From assembly GCF_015234585.1 (NCBI RefSeq), contig NZ_JADFCM010000005.1:1-64000 (forward strand): a stretch of 64,000 nucleotides of DNA. The letters run 5' to 3'. This document shows positions 1 through 10,369 of the stretch, in pieces. Each line of letters opens with the position of its first letter. Positions within the stretch are counted from its first letter, which is position 1. The DNA is from Pseudalkalibacillus hwajinpoensis. Lineage in GTDB: Bacteria > Bacillota > Bacilli > Bacillales > Guptibacillaceae. The translations under genes and the position numbers were made by a program. The notes beneath the pieces are model-generated. The model searched no databases, was not told the origin of the DNA, and saw only the letters and a program-made list of their open reading frames with translations.

Positions 1-3080
<3,080 letters not shown>

Positions 3081-3128
3081 AGCTTAATCTAGCTTTAAAA
3101 CAATGTTTTGTTTCCGTAGAAACAACTA

Positions 3129-3153
3129 CTTACATGGCGTTTCGTTCAGTTTT
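3129..3153 (-). repeat. 16S processing stem, 5' side
   Basis: Partner of 1465-1490. Both copies share AAAACT(G/A)AACGAAACG when read in the same sense. It lies about 50 bp upstream of the mature 16S 5' end, as expected for a precursor processing stem. Confidence 0.8.
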
Positions 3154-3199
3154 CAAAGATCAATTCGTTTCTTTCAATGTCGTTTTCAGCGACTTTATT

Positions 3200-3229
3200 A
3201 ATGTACCACATTAACTCAGTCGACGTCAA
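3200..3229 (-). promoter_or_regulatory. rrn promoter P2 (sigma-A type)
   Basis: On the minus strand, -35 TTGACG (3229-3224), an 18-bp spacer and -10 TACATT (3205-3200). It lies about 120 bp upstream of the mature 16S 5' end and downstream of a stronger promoter, matching the tandem arrangement usual for Bacillus rrn operons. Called by eye. Confidence 0.6.
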
Positions 3230-3285
3230 CAACTTTTTAAAAGTTTTTTTCGTTGTCGCGTTAATCTCTCGCGGCGACAAGTAAT

Positions 3286-3314
3286 AATATACCACGGAGA
3301 AAAAATACGGTCAA
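3286..3314 (-). promoter_or_regulatory. rrn promoter P1 (sigma-A type)
   Basis: On the minus strand, -35 TTGACC (3314-3309), exactly 17 bp, -10 TATATT (3291-3286). This is a near-consensus housekeeping promoter pointing into the 16S gene. No intact gene lies between it and 16S, so it is the likely start of the rrn operon. Confidence 0.75.
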
Positions 3315-3352
3315 CCCTTTTCTTGATATTTTTTCTCCGTTTTATAAATCAC

Positions 3353-4219
3353 CTATACAGCGCTATATTCTCGAATGAAAATACCAGAACCTTTAGTCTC
3401 GCTTCGGTGAACTTCGATAAGCCCTTTTTCAATCATATATTCTAGAAGCGCACCAAGGTCTATCCCGTATTCCTTTAGCTGTTCTTCTTCCATTAATTCT
3501 TGATATGTCCATAAACTTTCACGTTCATTCATGATGTTCCTTATATGAACAGTTGCGTTTTTAGATTTTGAAGATAAAGAAAAGTCATTAGCCAATAGCA
3601 ATAACTCCAGTCGTTTATCAAGAGGATCTTCTCCAGATAAAAGCTCGGTATACAACTTGAAAATTTCAGGTTCAATATGTTTAACCTGATTCCAGACAGT
3701 AATTTCAGGATGGAACCCATGTTCAATAACAGATAAGCGAGCAAGATGGTGCAAAGCATGAAGAATAAAGTTATACGCATCCATATATTGCTTAGAAGCG
3801 AAAAGTTCTTTCCCATCTGTATATCTTCGAATAAGTCTTGCAAATTCCACTCCAATTTTTTGAGTGCGCTCTTCATATGGAAAATCTCTAATTCTCTCTT
3901 TCAATCCCGCTATGTACTCGTTCCGATCAAAAATGATCTTTCCATTAACAAGCCATGCCACAAGACGACGGTGGCTACCAGAGATTAGCCATTCGTTAAC
4001 CTGCTGCTCTGTTATAACGTGCATAGCAGCTTTCTTTCCTTCAAAATCATAATGTTTGACGAACCATGGTTTCTCGTTATTTTGAACGATGATTAGTAGG
4101 ACAACATCAAAATTATCAGTAAGCGGGTGAAATGGCTTTGTCTTTTCAATAACTAGTACACCCAGTGTATCAGGATGACTAGCTCTCTCTTGATAAATCG
4201 GTCTTAAAAGGTTTTCCAT
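3353..4219 (-). CDS. ygxA: YgxA-like nucleotidyltransferase-fold protein
   Basis: 288 residues. The N-terminal half (about 1-120) looks like a nucleotidyltransferase-like domain: a strand-rich segment followed by DNFDVVLLIIV and a later VAWLVNGKIIFDR. The C-terminal half is helical and ends in a winged-helix-like segment around residues 240-288. It matches the size and position of B. subtilis YgxA, which sits beside rrnD. Here it is next to the rrn promoters and transcribed towards the rRNA. The substrate is unknown and I do not infer one. An RBS-like GGAGGATCG precedes the ATG. Confidence 0.8.
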   Translation of the reverse strand: MENLLRPIYQERASHPDTLGVLVIEKTKPFHPLTDNFDVVLLIIVQNNEKPWFVKHYDFEGKKAAMHVITEQQVNEWLISGSHRRLVAWLVNGKIIFDRNEYIAGLKERIRDFPYEERTQKIGVEFARLIRRYTDGKELFASKQYMDAYNFILHALHHLARLSVIEHGFHPEITVWNQVKHIEPEIFKLYTELLSGEDPLDKRLELLLLANDFSLSSKSKNATVHIRNIMNERESLWTYQELMEEEQLKEYGIDLGALLEYMIEKGLIEVHRSETKGSGIFIREYSAV

Positions 4220-4443
4220 AATTCGATCCTCCAGAAGTACTTATACTTTTGTTTCCTTACGATATTCAATTTCCCTTTTCCTACGTTAACTTAAGTATTC
4301 AACAGTCCATATTATAAATCCTGTAATGAAATAAGCAATCCCTGAATTTGAAGTTTCCACTATCTACTTGAAAATATCCAACTATATGAAATGCAGATTA
4401 CGTTATTCACCTTATAAGGAAAGTGCTTACACCTCATGATTAT

Positions 4444-4449
4444 GCTATA
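4444..4449 (+). promoter_or_regulatory. -10 box of ygzB promoter
   Basis: TATAAT at 4444-4449, preceded at 16 bp by TGCTTA as a weak -35. It lies 24 bp before the ygzB start codon and overlaps a short inverted repeat ATTAT-GCT-ATAAT. That repeat is not a PerR or Fur box. Confidence 0.5.
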
Positions 4450-4472
4450 ATTGTGTGCAGGAGGGACTTGCA

Positions 4473-4838
4473 ATGCAACTAAAGTATACTAATAAGATTA
4501 ATAAAATACGTACGTTCGCACTGAGTCTAGTGTTTATTGGAATCGCGATTATGTATATAGGAATATTCTTCAAGACATCTGTCTTGCTTATGACCATCTT
4601 TATGCTGATTGGATTTCTTGCAACGATCGCAAGTGCGGTTGTGTACTTCTGGATCGGAATGCTCTCCACAAGAGCAATCCAGGTAGTTTGTCCAAACTGT
4701 GAAAAGCCAACGAAAGTTCTTGGACGTGTAGATGCTTGTATGCATTGCAAACAACCACTAACGATGGACCCTAATTTGGACGGCAAAGAATTTGATGAGA
4801 AATACAATGTGAAAAGAGCCCAAAAAAAAACGCAGTAA
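4473..4838 (+). CDS. ygzB: YgzB-like membrane protein (UPF0295) with zinc-ribbon-like tail
   Basis: 121 residues from the ATG at 4473, chosen because GGAGGG sits 7 bp upstream; a GTG at 4455 would place the RBS inside the gene. Two membrane helices (about residues 14-33 and 36-62) are followed by a cytoplasmic tail with CPNC (73-76) and CMHC (89-92), a four-cysteine pattern like a zinc ribbon. The length agrees with B. subtilis YgzB (about 117). The function is unknown. It is convergent with perR, sharing a bidirectional terminator, whereas I recall perR and ygzB being codirectional in B. subtilis. Confidence 0.8.
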   Translation: MQLKYTNKINKIRTFALSLVFIGIAIMYIGIFFKTSVLLMTIFMLIGFLATIASAVVYFWIGMLSTRAIQVVCPNCEKPTKVLGRVDACMHCKQPLTMDPNLDGKEFDEKYNVKRAQKKTQ

Positions 4839-4843
4839 AAGAT

Positions 4844-4879
4844 AAGAAGGCTTCCGCCATTAATGGCGGAAGCCTTCTT
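4844..4879. terminator. Bidirectional terminator between ygzB and perR
   Basis: A 17-bp perfect stem (4844-4860 with 4863-4879) with a 2-nt loop, flanked by A- and T-rich ends on both sides. It serves the convergent ygzB and perR genes. Confidence 0.85.
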
Positions 4880-4883
4880 TAAA

Positions 4884-5318
4884 TTAGTGTTTGCTTTGCT
4901 GGCAATCTGGACATTTTCCGTAAATCTCCATTCTGTGATCACCGACTCGGAAGCCTGTTACCTGTTCCGCAAGCGTTTCTACTTCGTCCAATCCCGGATA
5001 ATGAAAGTCTACAATCTTACCACAATCATCACAGATAATATGATAATGATCTGTTGTGACACAATCAAATCGGCTGGAAGCATCTCCGTACGTTAATTCT
5101 TTCACCAATCCAATTTCCTTAAATACTCTCAAGTTATTATAAACTGTAGCTACACTCATATTAGGAAATTTTCCTTCAAGAGACTTATAGATCTCATCTG
5201 CTGTAGGATGTGACATGGACTGGATTAAATGCTCCAGAATGGCATGACGCTGCGGGGTAATACGCACTCCTGAATTTTTCATAGCATCAATTGCTTCATG
5301 CAGTTTTTCTTCAGCCAT
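4884..5318 (-). CDS. perR: Peroxide-responsive repressor PerR (Fur family)
   Basis: 144 residues. Every metal ligand known for B. subtilis PerR is at the identical position: the regulatory site His37, Asp85, His91, His93, Asp104 and the structural zinc Cys96, Cys99, Cys136, Cys139. His37 and His91 are the residues oxidised by peroxide when Fe(II) is bound. The N-terminal winged helix contains the recognition region [10 protein letters not shown] near-consensus PerR box lies upstream (5355-5369), so autoregulation is likely. The RBS GAGGTG precedes the ATG. It probably controls the redox genes elsewhere in the genome, possibly including the TlpA-like and zosA genes of this window. Confidence 0.97.
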   Translation of the reverse strand: MAEEKLHEAIDAMKNSGVRITPQRHAILEHLIQSMSHPTADEIYKSLEGKFPNMSVATVYNNLRVFKEIGLVKELTYGDASSRFDCVTTDHYHIICDDCGKIVDFHYPGLDEVETLAEQVTGFRVGDHRMEIYGKCPDCQQSKH

Positions 5319-5354
5319 TCGTCATGCACCTCGCTTTCAACAAGCATTCTTACT

Positions 5355-5369
5355 TTGTAATGTTTATAA
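5355..5369 (-). promoter_or_regulatory. PerR box upstream of perR
   Basis: The minus strand reads TTATAAACATTACAA, matching 12 of the 14 defined positions of the PerR consensus TTATAATNATTATAA. It lies 37-51 bp before the perR start codon, where binding would block the promoter. Negative autoregulation is established for B. subtilis perR; here it is inferred from the site. Confidence 0.75.
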
Positions 5370-5427
5370 TTAGTGTACATGGAGAAAGAGGGTTTTGTCA
5401 ATAATGACAAGCTTATAGGCCTCTTTC

Positions 5428-5982
5428 CTATTTGTGCTCTTGATGAAGGATCGACTCATTCTCCCCCATATGGTAGTTAATGAAACGAGCTGCTACAAAT
5501 AAAAAGTCAGAGAGACGGTTTAAGAAAGAAAGGACAAGAGGATTTGCGTCTTCTACCATTGTCGTAAGACGCTCCGCGCGACGGACAATCGTACGCGCCA
5601 CATGTAAGCAAGCTCCTGCTGAGTGTCCACCTGGCAATACAAAGTTCCTTAGAGGTTCAAGCTGCTGCTCCCAGCTGTCGATTTGGTTTTCCATTTCATT
5701 AATATGCGATTCTTCAATAGTCCATCCTACTTTTTTTCCTTTAGGTGTAGCAAGCTCTGCTCCCACATGGAAAAGCCACTTTTGTATTTTATGAAAAATG
5801 GACCCCCATTCTTCTTTACCATCGAAGTTCGTAGCCCCAATATAACTTAGAGCAAGCCCGATCTGGGAATTGGCTTCATCACAAGTTCCGTATGCCTCGA
5901 CTCGAATATCGTTTTTAGACACCCGTTGCCCATAAACGAGAGAGGTTTCTCCTTTATCGCCTGTCTTCGTATAAATTTTCAC
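5428..5982 (-). CDS. pduO: Cob(I)alamin adenosyltransferase, PduO type
   Basis: 184 residues. The family signature at the N-terminus (YTKTGDKGET, residues 4-13) is the ATP-binding region of PduO-type ATP:corrinoid adenosyltransferases; a helical bundle follows, with VEAYGTCDEANSQIG and RTIVRRAER, both typical of the family. It converts cob(I)alamin and ATP to adenosylcobalamin. The start is GTG with a GGGGG RBS 8 bp upstream, and it begins 2 bp after the stop of the upstream dehydrogenase gene, so the two form one transcript. No B12-dependent enzyme is nearby. Confidence 0.92.
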   Translation of the reverse strand: MKIYTKTGDKGETSLVYGQRVSKNDIRVEAYGTCDEANSQIGLALSYIGATNFDGKEEWGSIFHKIQKWLFHVGAELATPKGKKVGWTIEESHINEMENQIDSWEQQLEPLRNFVLPGGHSAGACLHVARTIVRRAERLTTMVEDANPLVLSFLNRLSDFLFVAARFINYHMGENESILHQEHK

Positions 5983-5984
5983 TA

Positions 5985-6935
5985 TTAATACCCCCTATCC
6001 GGATCAATGACATTCTTCAAGTCATTCGTTCCTTTTTGATATTGAATTAAGTTATGCTCAAATATTTCAATCGCTCTAGGTTGATAATTGTCAGAGATAG
6101 CTGAATGGTGCGGCGTAACCGTTACATTTTCCATCTCCCAAAATGGGTTTGACGAATCAAGTGGTTCATCTTTAAACACATCCAATACAGCATGGGCAAT
6201 TTGATGTTCATTTAGTGCGTCAATCAAACCCTGCTCATCTACAGTATCTCCTCTGCCAATATTAATAAATACCCCAGATTCTTTCATGGCTGCAAATTGT
6301 TCTTTCGTAAAATAATTTGCCGTTTCACTCGTACTAGGCAGCACACTTACCACGTAGTCACATTTCGGTAGCATTGATAAAAGTTCTTCATTATTATAAA
6401 TCACATCAAAATGGTCTACTTCATGTCCAGATCGATTGACTCCTAGTGTTTTCATTCGAAATGCTTTCGCCACTCTTGCAATCTCACTGCCAATGGCACC
6501 AGTACCAACAACCCCTATCGAGCTACCAGTAATTTCTCGTATAGGCGTTTTTTTCTTCCAGATCTTTGAGGATTCATTTGCTAGCACTTGTTTTGTATCC
6601 CTCGCTACTTGAAGCATAACAGATAATGTATATTCAGCCATCGGAATACTATGGATGCCCCGTGCATTTGTTACGAGAATACCTCTTTCTTTAATAGCCT
6701 GAAATGGCATTCTTTCAAGTCCAGCCGATAGGACCATTATCCATTTAAGGTGAGAAGCTTTCTTAATTAACTCTGCGTTCAGGTCCTCTCCATATGTAAG
6801 AAGAATTTCTGCATCAGCAAGTTTAGGCTCCGCTTCTTGCATTGATGGATAAAAATGAAACGTTACGTCTGGATATGTTTCTCTAAGGCGCTCTTTAATA
6901 TTTGTCTTCAGTTTCCCCGTTGATAGTACCTGCAT
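5985..6935 (-). CDS. D-2-hydroxyacid dehydrogenase (NAD-dependent)
   Basis: 316 residues from the ATG at 6935; an upstream in-frame ATG at 6953 lacks an RBS, while GGTGA lies just before the chosen start. The Rossmann motif GVVGTGAIG is around residues 138-146. The catalytic trio of the family is visible: Arg in INIGRGD, Glu in DVFKDEPL and His in TPHHSA. It would reduce 2-keto acids to D-2-hydroxyacids or the reverse; the exact substrate cannot be read (phosphoglycerate, glyoxylate/hydroxypyruvate or another). Cotranscribed with the downstream adenosyltransferase gene. Confidence 0.9.
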   Translation of the reverse strand: MQVLSTGKLKTNIKERLRETYPDVTFHFYPSMQEAEPKLADAEILLTYGEDLNAELIKKASHLKWIMVLSAGLERMPFQAIKERGILVTNARGIHSIPMAEYTLSVMLQVARDTKQVLANESSKIWKKKTPIREITGSSIGVVGTGAIGSEIARVAKAFRMKTLGVNRSGHEVDHFDVIYNNEELLSMLPKCDYVVSVLPSTSETANYFTKEQFAAMKESGVFINIGRGDTVDEQGLIDALNEHQIAHAVLDVFKDEPLDSSNPFWEMENVTVTPHHSAISDNYQPRAIEIFEHNLIQYQKGTNDLKNVIDPDRGY

Positions 6936-7036
6936 TATTTCACCACTCTCCATTTATTTAACCTTTTTTCATGTATTAAGTATAGCTGAATGACCAATAT
7001 GACTTAAACAAAATAACCTCTTCGAAACATCGCTAA

Positions 7037-7063
7037 CAAAAAAAGAGCGCATAATGCGCTCTC
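7037..7063 (-). terminator. Terminator downstream of bcp
   Basis: The minus strand reads AGAGCGCATTATGCGCTCT followed by a run of seven or more T. It separates bcp from the dehydrogenase gene. Confidence 0.8.
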
Positions 7064-7138
7064 AACTGAAGATATGATCTACTATACTCTATGTTGCAAA
7101 CAACTAATGGTATAGTCTTTTGTCCCGCAGACAAAGGC

Positions 7139-7609
7139 TTATGATAAGTTTTCTTTAATGTAACCTAGTGCAGATTCCACATGCTCTTTAACGCGAACTT
7201 TCCGCCACTCTTTTACAAGGGTTCCTTCTTTGTCTATAACAAAGGTAGAACGAACAATCCCCATGTATTCTTTGCCGAAGTTTTTCTTTAACTGCCATAC
7301 ATCATATGCTTCTGCAGCAGAATGATCTTCATCTGCTAGGAGAAGGAACGGAAGGTCATACTTATCAATAAATTTTTTGTGTTTCTCGACTGGGTCTGGA
7401 CTTACTCCCAAGATAACCGTATCCAGTTCTTCGAATCCTTCAATATGATCTCGAAAATCACATGCCTCTGTCGTACAGCCAGGCGTCATATCTTTTGGAT
7501 AAAAATAAAGCACAACATTTTTTCCTTTATAGTCGGAAAGAGACACAGTCTCACCAGTGCTTGCTTCTAACTTAAAATCAGGAGCTTTTTGACCAATTTC
7601 AACAATCAT
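7139..7609 (-). CDS. bcp: Thioredoxin-dependent thiol peroxidase (Bcp/PrxQ peroxiredoxin)
   Basis: 156 residues. The peroxidatic cysteine is Cys45 in the PGCT motif (TPGCTTEAC) and the resolving cysteine is Cys50, the atypical two-Cys arrangement of Bcp/PrxQ. The fold elements GQKAPDFKL, YFYPKDMTPG and RSTFVIDKEG are all present. It reduces H2O2 and alkyl hydroperoxides with thioredoxin in the cytoplasm. It corresponds to ygaF of the B. subtilis perR region. A good RBS (AAGGAGGC) precedes the ATG. No clear PerR box was seen directly upstream. Confidence 0.95.
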   Translation of the reverse strand: MIVEIGQKAPDFKLEASTGETVSLSDYKGKNVVLYFYPKDMTPGCTTEACDFRDHIEGFEELDTVILGVSPDPVEKHKKFIDKYDLPFLLLADEDHSAAEAYDVWQLKKNFGKEYMGIVRSTFVIDKEGTLVKEWRKVRVKEHVESALGYIKENLS

Positions 7610-7662
7610 TTTTACGCCTCCTTAAATCTTCTTAAGATAAGCGTAACGAAATTCATTCGAAC

Positions 7663-8094
7663 TTACAACTTCGGGCTTTCACGATAGTCAACGATGGTCG
7701 TGACAAAAAATGCGGCTGGCATTAAATAACCAATTAATGCCTCAAAAATCGCAATCCATCTTCCAACTCCAATTGGAGTAAGATCTCCATAGCCAACCGA
7801 TAGAAGCGTAACCGCACTGAAATAAAGGACAGATTGAACTCTTGTAAGCGGCGTTAATGTCATATCCGCAAGATCCATTTGACCTTCTTGAAGTACAGGA
7901 ATATCAAGGATAATGAGGCTTAAATACATACTCCCAAAAGCGATAATCATCGTTAAATAAACAAGAAATAGCAGAAACATCTTATAAACAGACAGAAGAC
8001 TTCCAGGTACTCTCGTTCTTTTCATAAGTGCTACCATACTTCTCCCCACACTAATAAAGGCAAGAACAATTGCACAAATAATTAATAAGAGCAT
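7663..8094 (-). CDS. Two-TM potassium channel-like protein (Ion_trans_2 family)
   Basis: 143 residues from the ATG at 8094, chosen because GAGGTG lies 7 bp upstream; an ATG 15 bp earlier has no RBS. Hydrophobic helices at about 1-17, 38-63 and 111-133 surround a P-loop with the K+ selectivity filter TLLSVGYGD (96-104). No RCK/TrkA-N regulatory domain follows, so it is a minimal pore subunit that should assemble as a tetramer in the membrane. Its RBS lies in the 3' arm of a strong hairpin (8099-8129), suggesting reduced or conditional expression from read-through of the sortase operon. Confidence 0.85.
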   Translation of the reverse strand: MLLLIICAIVLAFISVGRSMVALMKRTRVPGSLLSVYKMFLLFLVYLTMIIAFGSMYLSLIILDIPVLQEGQMDLADMTLTPLTRVQSVLYFSAVTLLSVGYGDLTPIGVGRWIAIFEALIGYLMPAAFFVTTIVDYRESPKL

Positions 8095-8098
8095 TAGA

Positions 8099-8129
8099 AA
8101 ACACCTCATTATAGGTTTATGAGGTGTTT
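8099..8129 (-). terminator. Hairpin after the sortase gene, overlapping the channel RBS
   Basis: An 11-bp perfect stem on the minus strand (AAACACCTCAT with ATGAGGTGTTT), 9-nt loop, followed by TCTAATG. It looks like a terminator for the upstream operon, but its 3' arm contains the GAGGTG of the channel gene, so it may also mask that RBS. Confidence 0.6.
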
Positions 8130-8146
8130 GTTTAATTTAAGACAAA

Positions 8147-8782
8147 CTATTTTGATAGAAGTGTCGTGTAGACGACCAGACGTTCTTCATGTGTTCCCGC
8201 ATCACGATCAAAGGTCCCTGTACAAGTAATTAGATTAAGACCTGACTTAGAATTTGTTCCAAAAACTTTTTCGAGTGGCGCATTATTTCTAGGATAAGAC
8301 TCAACAGCATGCACCTCAAAATCATACGCCAATCCATGTTCATCCGTAACTGTAACGAGATCTCCAGCTTCTAAATCTTCAAGGTGAAAGAACACCGATG
8401 GTCCAGTTTTGTTATCAACGTGACCGGCAAGGACGGCATTTCCTCGTTCACCAGGTTTCGCTCCAGGCTGATACCATCCAACGTTACGTTCATCTTTGGG
8501 CACATCCATTTGCCCATCTGGTAATTGGCCCACATGCTCCACTTTTGCGTCTACATTAATAGCTGGAATGGATAATTGGGCTGGAATGATCCCTACTAAA
8601 GCAGGTTCAACGGATTCGTTACTCTTAGATGAAGAAGATGCTGTTAAATCTGGAGCAGAGATCAGATGTGTTTCTTCATTATTAGGTAAAACTTCTTTCA
8701 TTTCATCTGATTGATTAGAAGAGGAGCAGCCTGCCGCTGCTCCTAAAAGTAACATACTTAATAAAAGCTTTTTAAACGGCAT
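8147..8782 (-). CDS. Class F-type sortase, predicted lipoprotein
   Basis: 211 residues. The N-terminus MPFKKLLLSMLLLG with AAGC gives a lipobox, Cys19 being the lipidation site. A linker (20-65) is followed by a compact sortase barrel. The catalytic residues are visible: His121 (AGHVD), Cys187 (LITCTG) and Arg201 (EERLVVY). The size and motifs match the actinobacterial/Bacillales class F (or E-like) sortases rather than SrtA. It lies 24 bp downstream of a gene encoding an MPQTG-type wall protein, its probable dedicated substrate, and shares that operon. Confidence 0.88.
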   Translation of the reverse strand: MPFKKLLLSMLLLGAAAGCSSSNQSDEMKEVLPNNEETHLISAPDLTASSSSKSNESVEPALVGIIPAQLSIPAINVDAKVEHVGQLPDGQMDVPKDERNVGWYQPGAKPGERGNAVLAGHVDNKTGPSVFFHLEDLEAGDLVTVTDEHGLAYDFEVHAVESYPRNNAPLEKVFGTNSKSGLNLITCTGTFDRDAGTHEERLVVYTTLLSK

Positions 8783-8806
8783 ATGCGCTCCTCCTTCTAC
8801 CTTGAT

Positions 8807-9613
8807 TTAAGCTGTTTGCTTCTTACGAAGATAAATTCCAGTTCCTGCTGCTAGAATAACTCCTCCAAGAAGTGCCCATGCAACGATATTAGACTGATCA
8901 GCTGTACCACCCATACCTGTTTGAGGCATGTCTGAAGGCATATTTGTCGCATCCACCATCGGCCATGCTTCAAGAGTTGGTTCACCTTCTACAAGACCTA
9001 CCGCATAAACAGAGTAAACATATCCTTCTTTTAATTCAACACCAGGAATTTCAAGAACAACGTCTTCAGAACCTGCTGGTCGAACTTCAAGATCAACCGT
9101 CATAGGATCAACTTCAGCGTAGTCTGACGTTGATTTAAATGCAACATCTGAGAATAGAACGTCTCCGTCTTTAACGGCTACATCTACATTAGGTGCATCT
9201 GGAGAAGCATGTACAACCCTTACTTTTGCTTTTCCTTCAGAAGCTTCCATATCATCGCTTAGCGCCCAAAGGGAGATGCTATCTAGCGTACCTACTGCAG
9301 CAGCAGAATACTTCATGCCTTCTTCAAGCGTCACTGACTGACTGATAACGGGCTCGCCTTCTCCATTCTCACCAGCTGGGAATACTTCAATTTCGTGATC
9401 TCCTGCAGGAAGAGCCATGTATTCTGTCGCCTGTTTATATTCAGCACCTTCTACAACTGCCTCACCATCTACATAAACATCAACTGCAGGTGCATCTGGG
9501 GACGCATGAATCACTCGTACCATTGCTTCATGATTATCTGCGAATGCCGTACCACCAATAATCCCAAACATCATAACCATCGCAACTGCCGCAGCCATAA
9601 ACTTCCTAAGCAT
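8807..9613 (-). CDS. DUF4397 repeat surface protein with MPQTG sorting signal
   Basis: 268 residues: a signal peptide (1-25, ending AFA), two tandem DUF4397 units starting at about residues 31 and 130 that each carry the signature VR(V)(I/V)HASPDAP, and a C-terminal cell-wall sorting region with MPQTG (229-233), a hydrophobic helix (about 243-262) and the basic tail RKKQTA. The sortase substrate motif deviates from LPXTG only at the first position. DUF4397 is a beta-rich extracellular domain of unknown role. It is the first gene of the operon with the sortase and is divergent from the ECF sigma factor gene. Confidence 0.9.
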   Translation of the reverse strand: MLRKFMAAAVAMVMMFGIIGGTAFADNHEAMVRVIHASPDAPAVDVYVDGEAVVEGAEYKQATEYMALPAGDHEIEVFPAGENGEGEPVISQSVTLEEGMKYSAAAVGTLDSISLWALSDDMEASEGKAKVRVVHASPDAPNVDVAVKDGDVLFSDVAFKSTSDYAEVDPMTVDLEVRPAGSEDVVLEIPGVELKEGYVYSVYAVGLVEGEPTLEAWPMVDATNMPSDMPQTGMGGTADQSNIVAWALLGGVILAAGTGIYLRKKQTA

Positions 9614-9640
9614 TCAACCCACTCCCTTTATTTAATTTTT

Positions 9641-9658
9641 GTTATACTTTTGTATAAC
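9641..9658 (-). promoter_or_regulatory. Perfect inverted repeat / candidate ECF -10 region upstream of the DUF4397 gene
   Basis: GTTATAC-TTTT-GTATAAC, a perfect 7-bp inverted repeat 28 bp before the start codon. On the minus strand TGAAC (9667-9663) lies 15 bp before GTATAA (9647-9642), an arrangement reminiscent of ECF sigma promoters. Whether this is an operator or a promoter cannot be settled by reading. Confidence 0.4.
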
Positions 9659-9781
9659 CTTTGTTCATTTATTAATACGACAAAATATTTGCAATCGGAT
9701 CACTTTTTTACACTTTCATTGTTTTTATTTCGAATTCAAGGGAATAAAGCTACTAGCAAAGCTCGGAGGAGGAACTTATTA

Positions 9782-10327
9782 ATGAGTAAAGGCAATTATG
9801 CGATTGCTTACTGGGAAAGTGGAAATGAAGATCATTTCAAAATTTTTTGTGTAGAAAACCACCAGACTCTTTTACGAATCGCCCGTCGCATTGTAAATGA
9901 CCAGCATATTGCCGAAGAGATCGTTCAGGATGTTTATTTGGAAGTTTGGAATAAGCGAAGTCAATTCGAGCCTGATAAAGGCAAACTCTCCTCATGGGTT
10001 AACCAGATCACACGAAACCGAGCTATTGATCGGATTAAGAAAGAGCAGCGTAATTTTAAAGAAACAGTCGTTGAAGATCACCAGTTGGTCGATAAAGAAC
10101 TTTATATTCAAGATGACTTTGGAAACAGAGATATGATAGATGGAGCCTTAAATACTTTGAATACAGAACAAAAAGAAATTCTTAAACTCATCTACTTAGA
10201 GGGTTATAGTCAAGCAGAAGTAGCTTCCAAAAAGAAGATTCCCCTTGGAACAGTGAAAAGTCGCGTTAGGCTTGGTATGAAAAAATTAAAAGAAACGATC
10301 GATTTATCATTATTAGAACCTGTCTAA
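9782..10327 (+). CDS. ECF-type RNA polymerase sigma factor
   Basis: 181 residues from the ATG at 9782, preceded by GGAGGAGG; the open frame extends far upstream but without an RBS and antisense to the DUF4397 gene. Region 2 spans about 20-90 (AEEIVQDVYLEVW and the promoter-melting segment WVNQITRNRAIDRIK); region 4 spans about 115-170 with helix-turn-helix YSQAEVASKKKIPLGTVKSR. No zinc-binding or transmembrane anti-sigma gene follows; a terminator comes directly after the stop. The divergent DUF4397-sortase operon is the obvious candidate target, by inference only. Confidence 0.92.
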   Translation: MSKGNYAIAYWESGNEDHFKIFCVENHQTLLRIARRIVNDQHIAEEIVQDVYLEVWNKRSQFEPDKGKLSSWVNQITRNRAIDRIKKEQRNFKETVVEDHQLVDKELYIQDDFGNRDMIDGALNTLNTEQKEILKLIYLEGYSQAEVASKKKIPLGTVKSRVRLGMKKLKETIDLSLLEPV

Positions 10328-10335
10328 TCATAAAC

Positions 10336-10369
10336 AAAAAGTCCAGAGGGAGATCCCTCTGGACTTTTT
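10336..10369. terminator. Bidirectional terminator
   Basis: AAAAAGTCCAGAGGG, a 4-nt loop region, CCCTCTGGACTTTTT: a 15-bp stem with A/T tails on both sides, between the convergent sigma factor and ABC permease genes. Confidence 0.9.

Noticed and set aside
9395..9781. Long upstream extension of the sigma factor reading frame
   Set aside because: It lies antisense to the DUF4397 gene and is Cys/His/Asn-rich; the real start at 9782 has a strong RBS.
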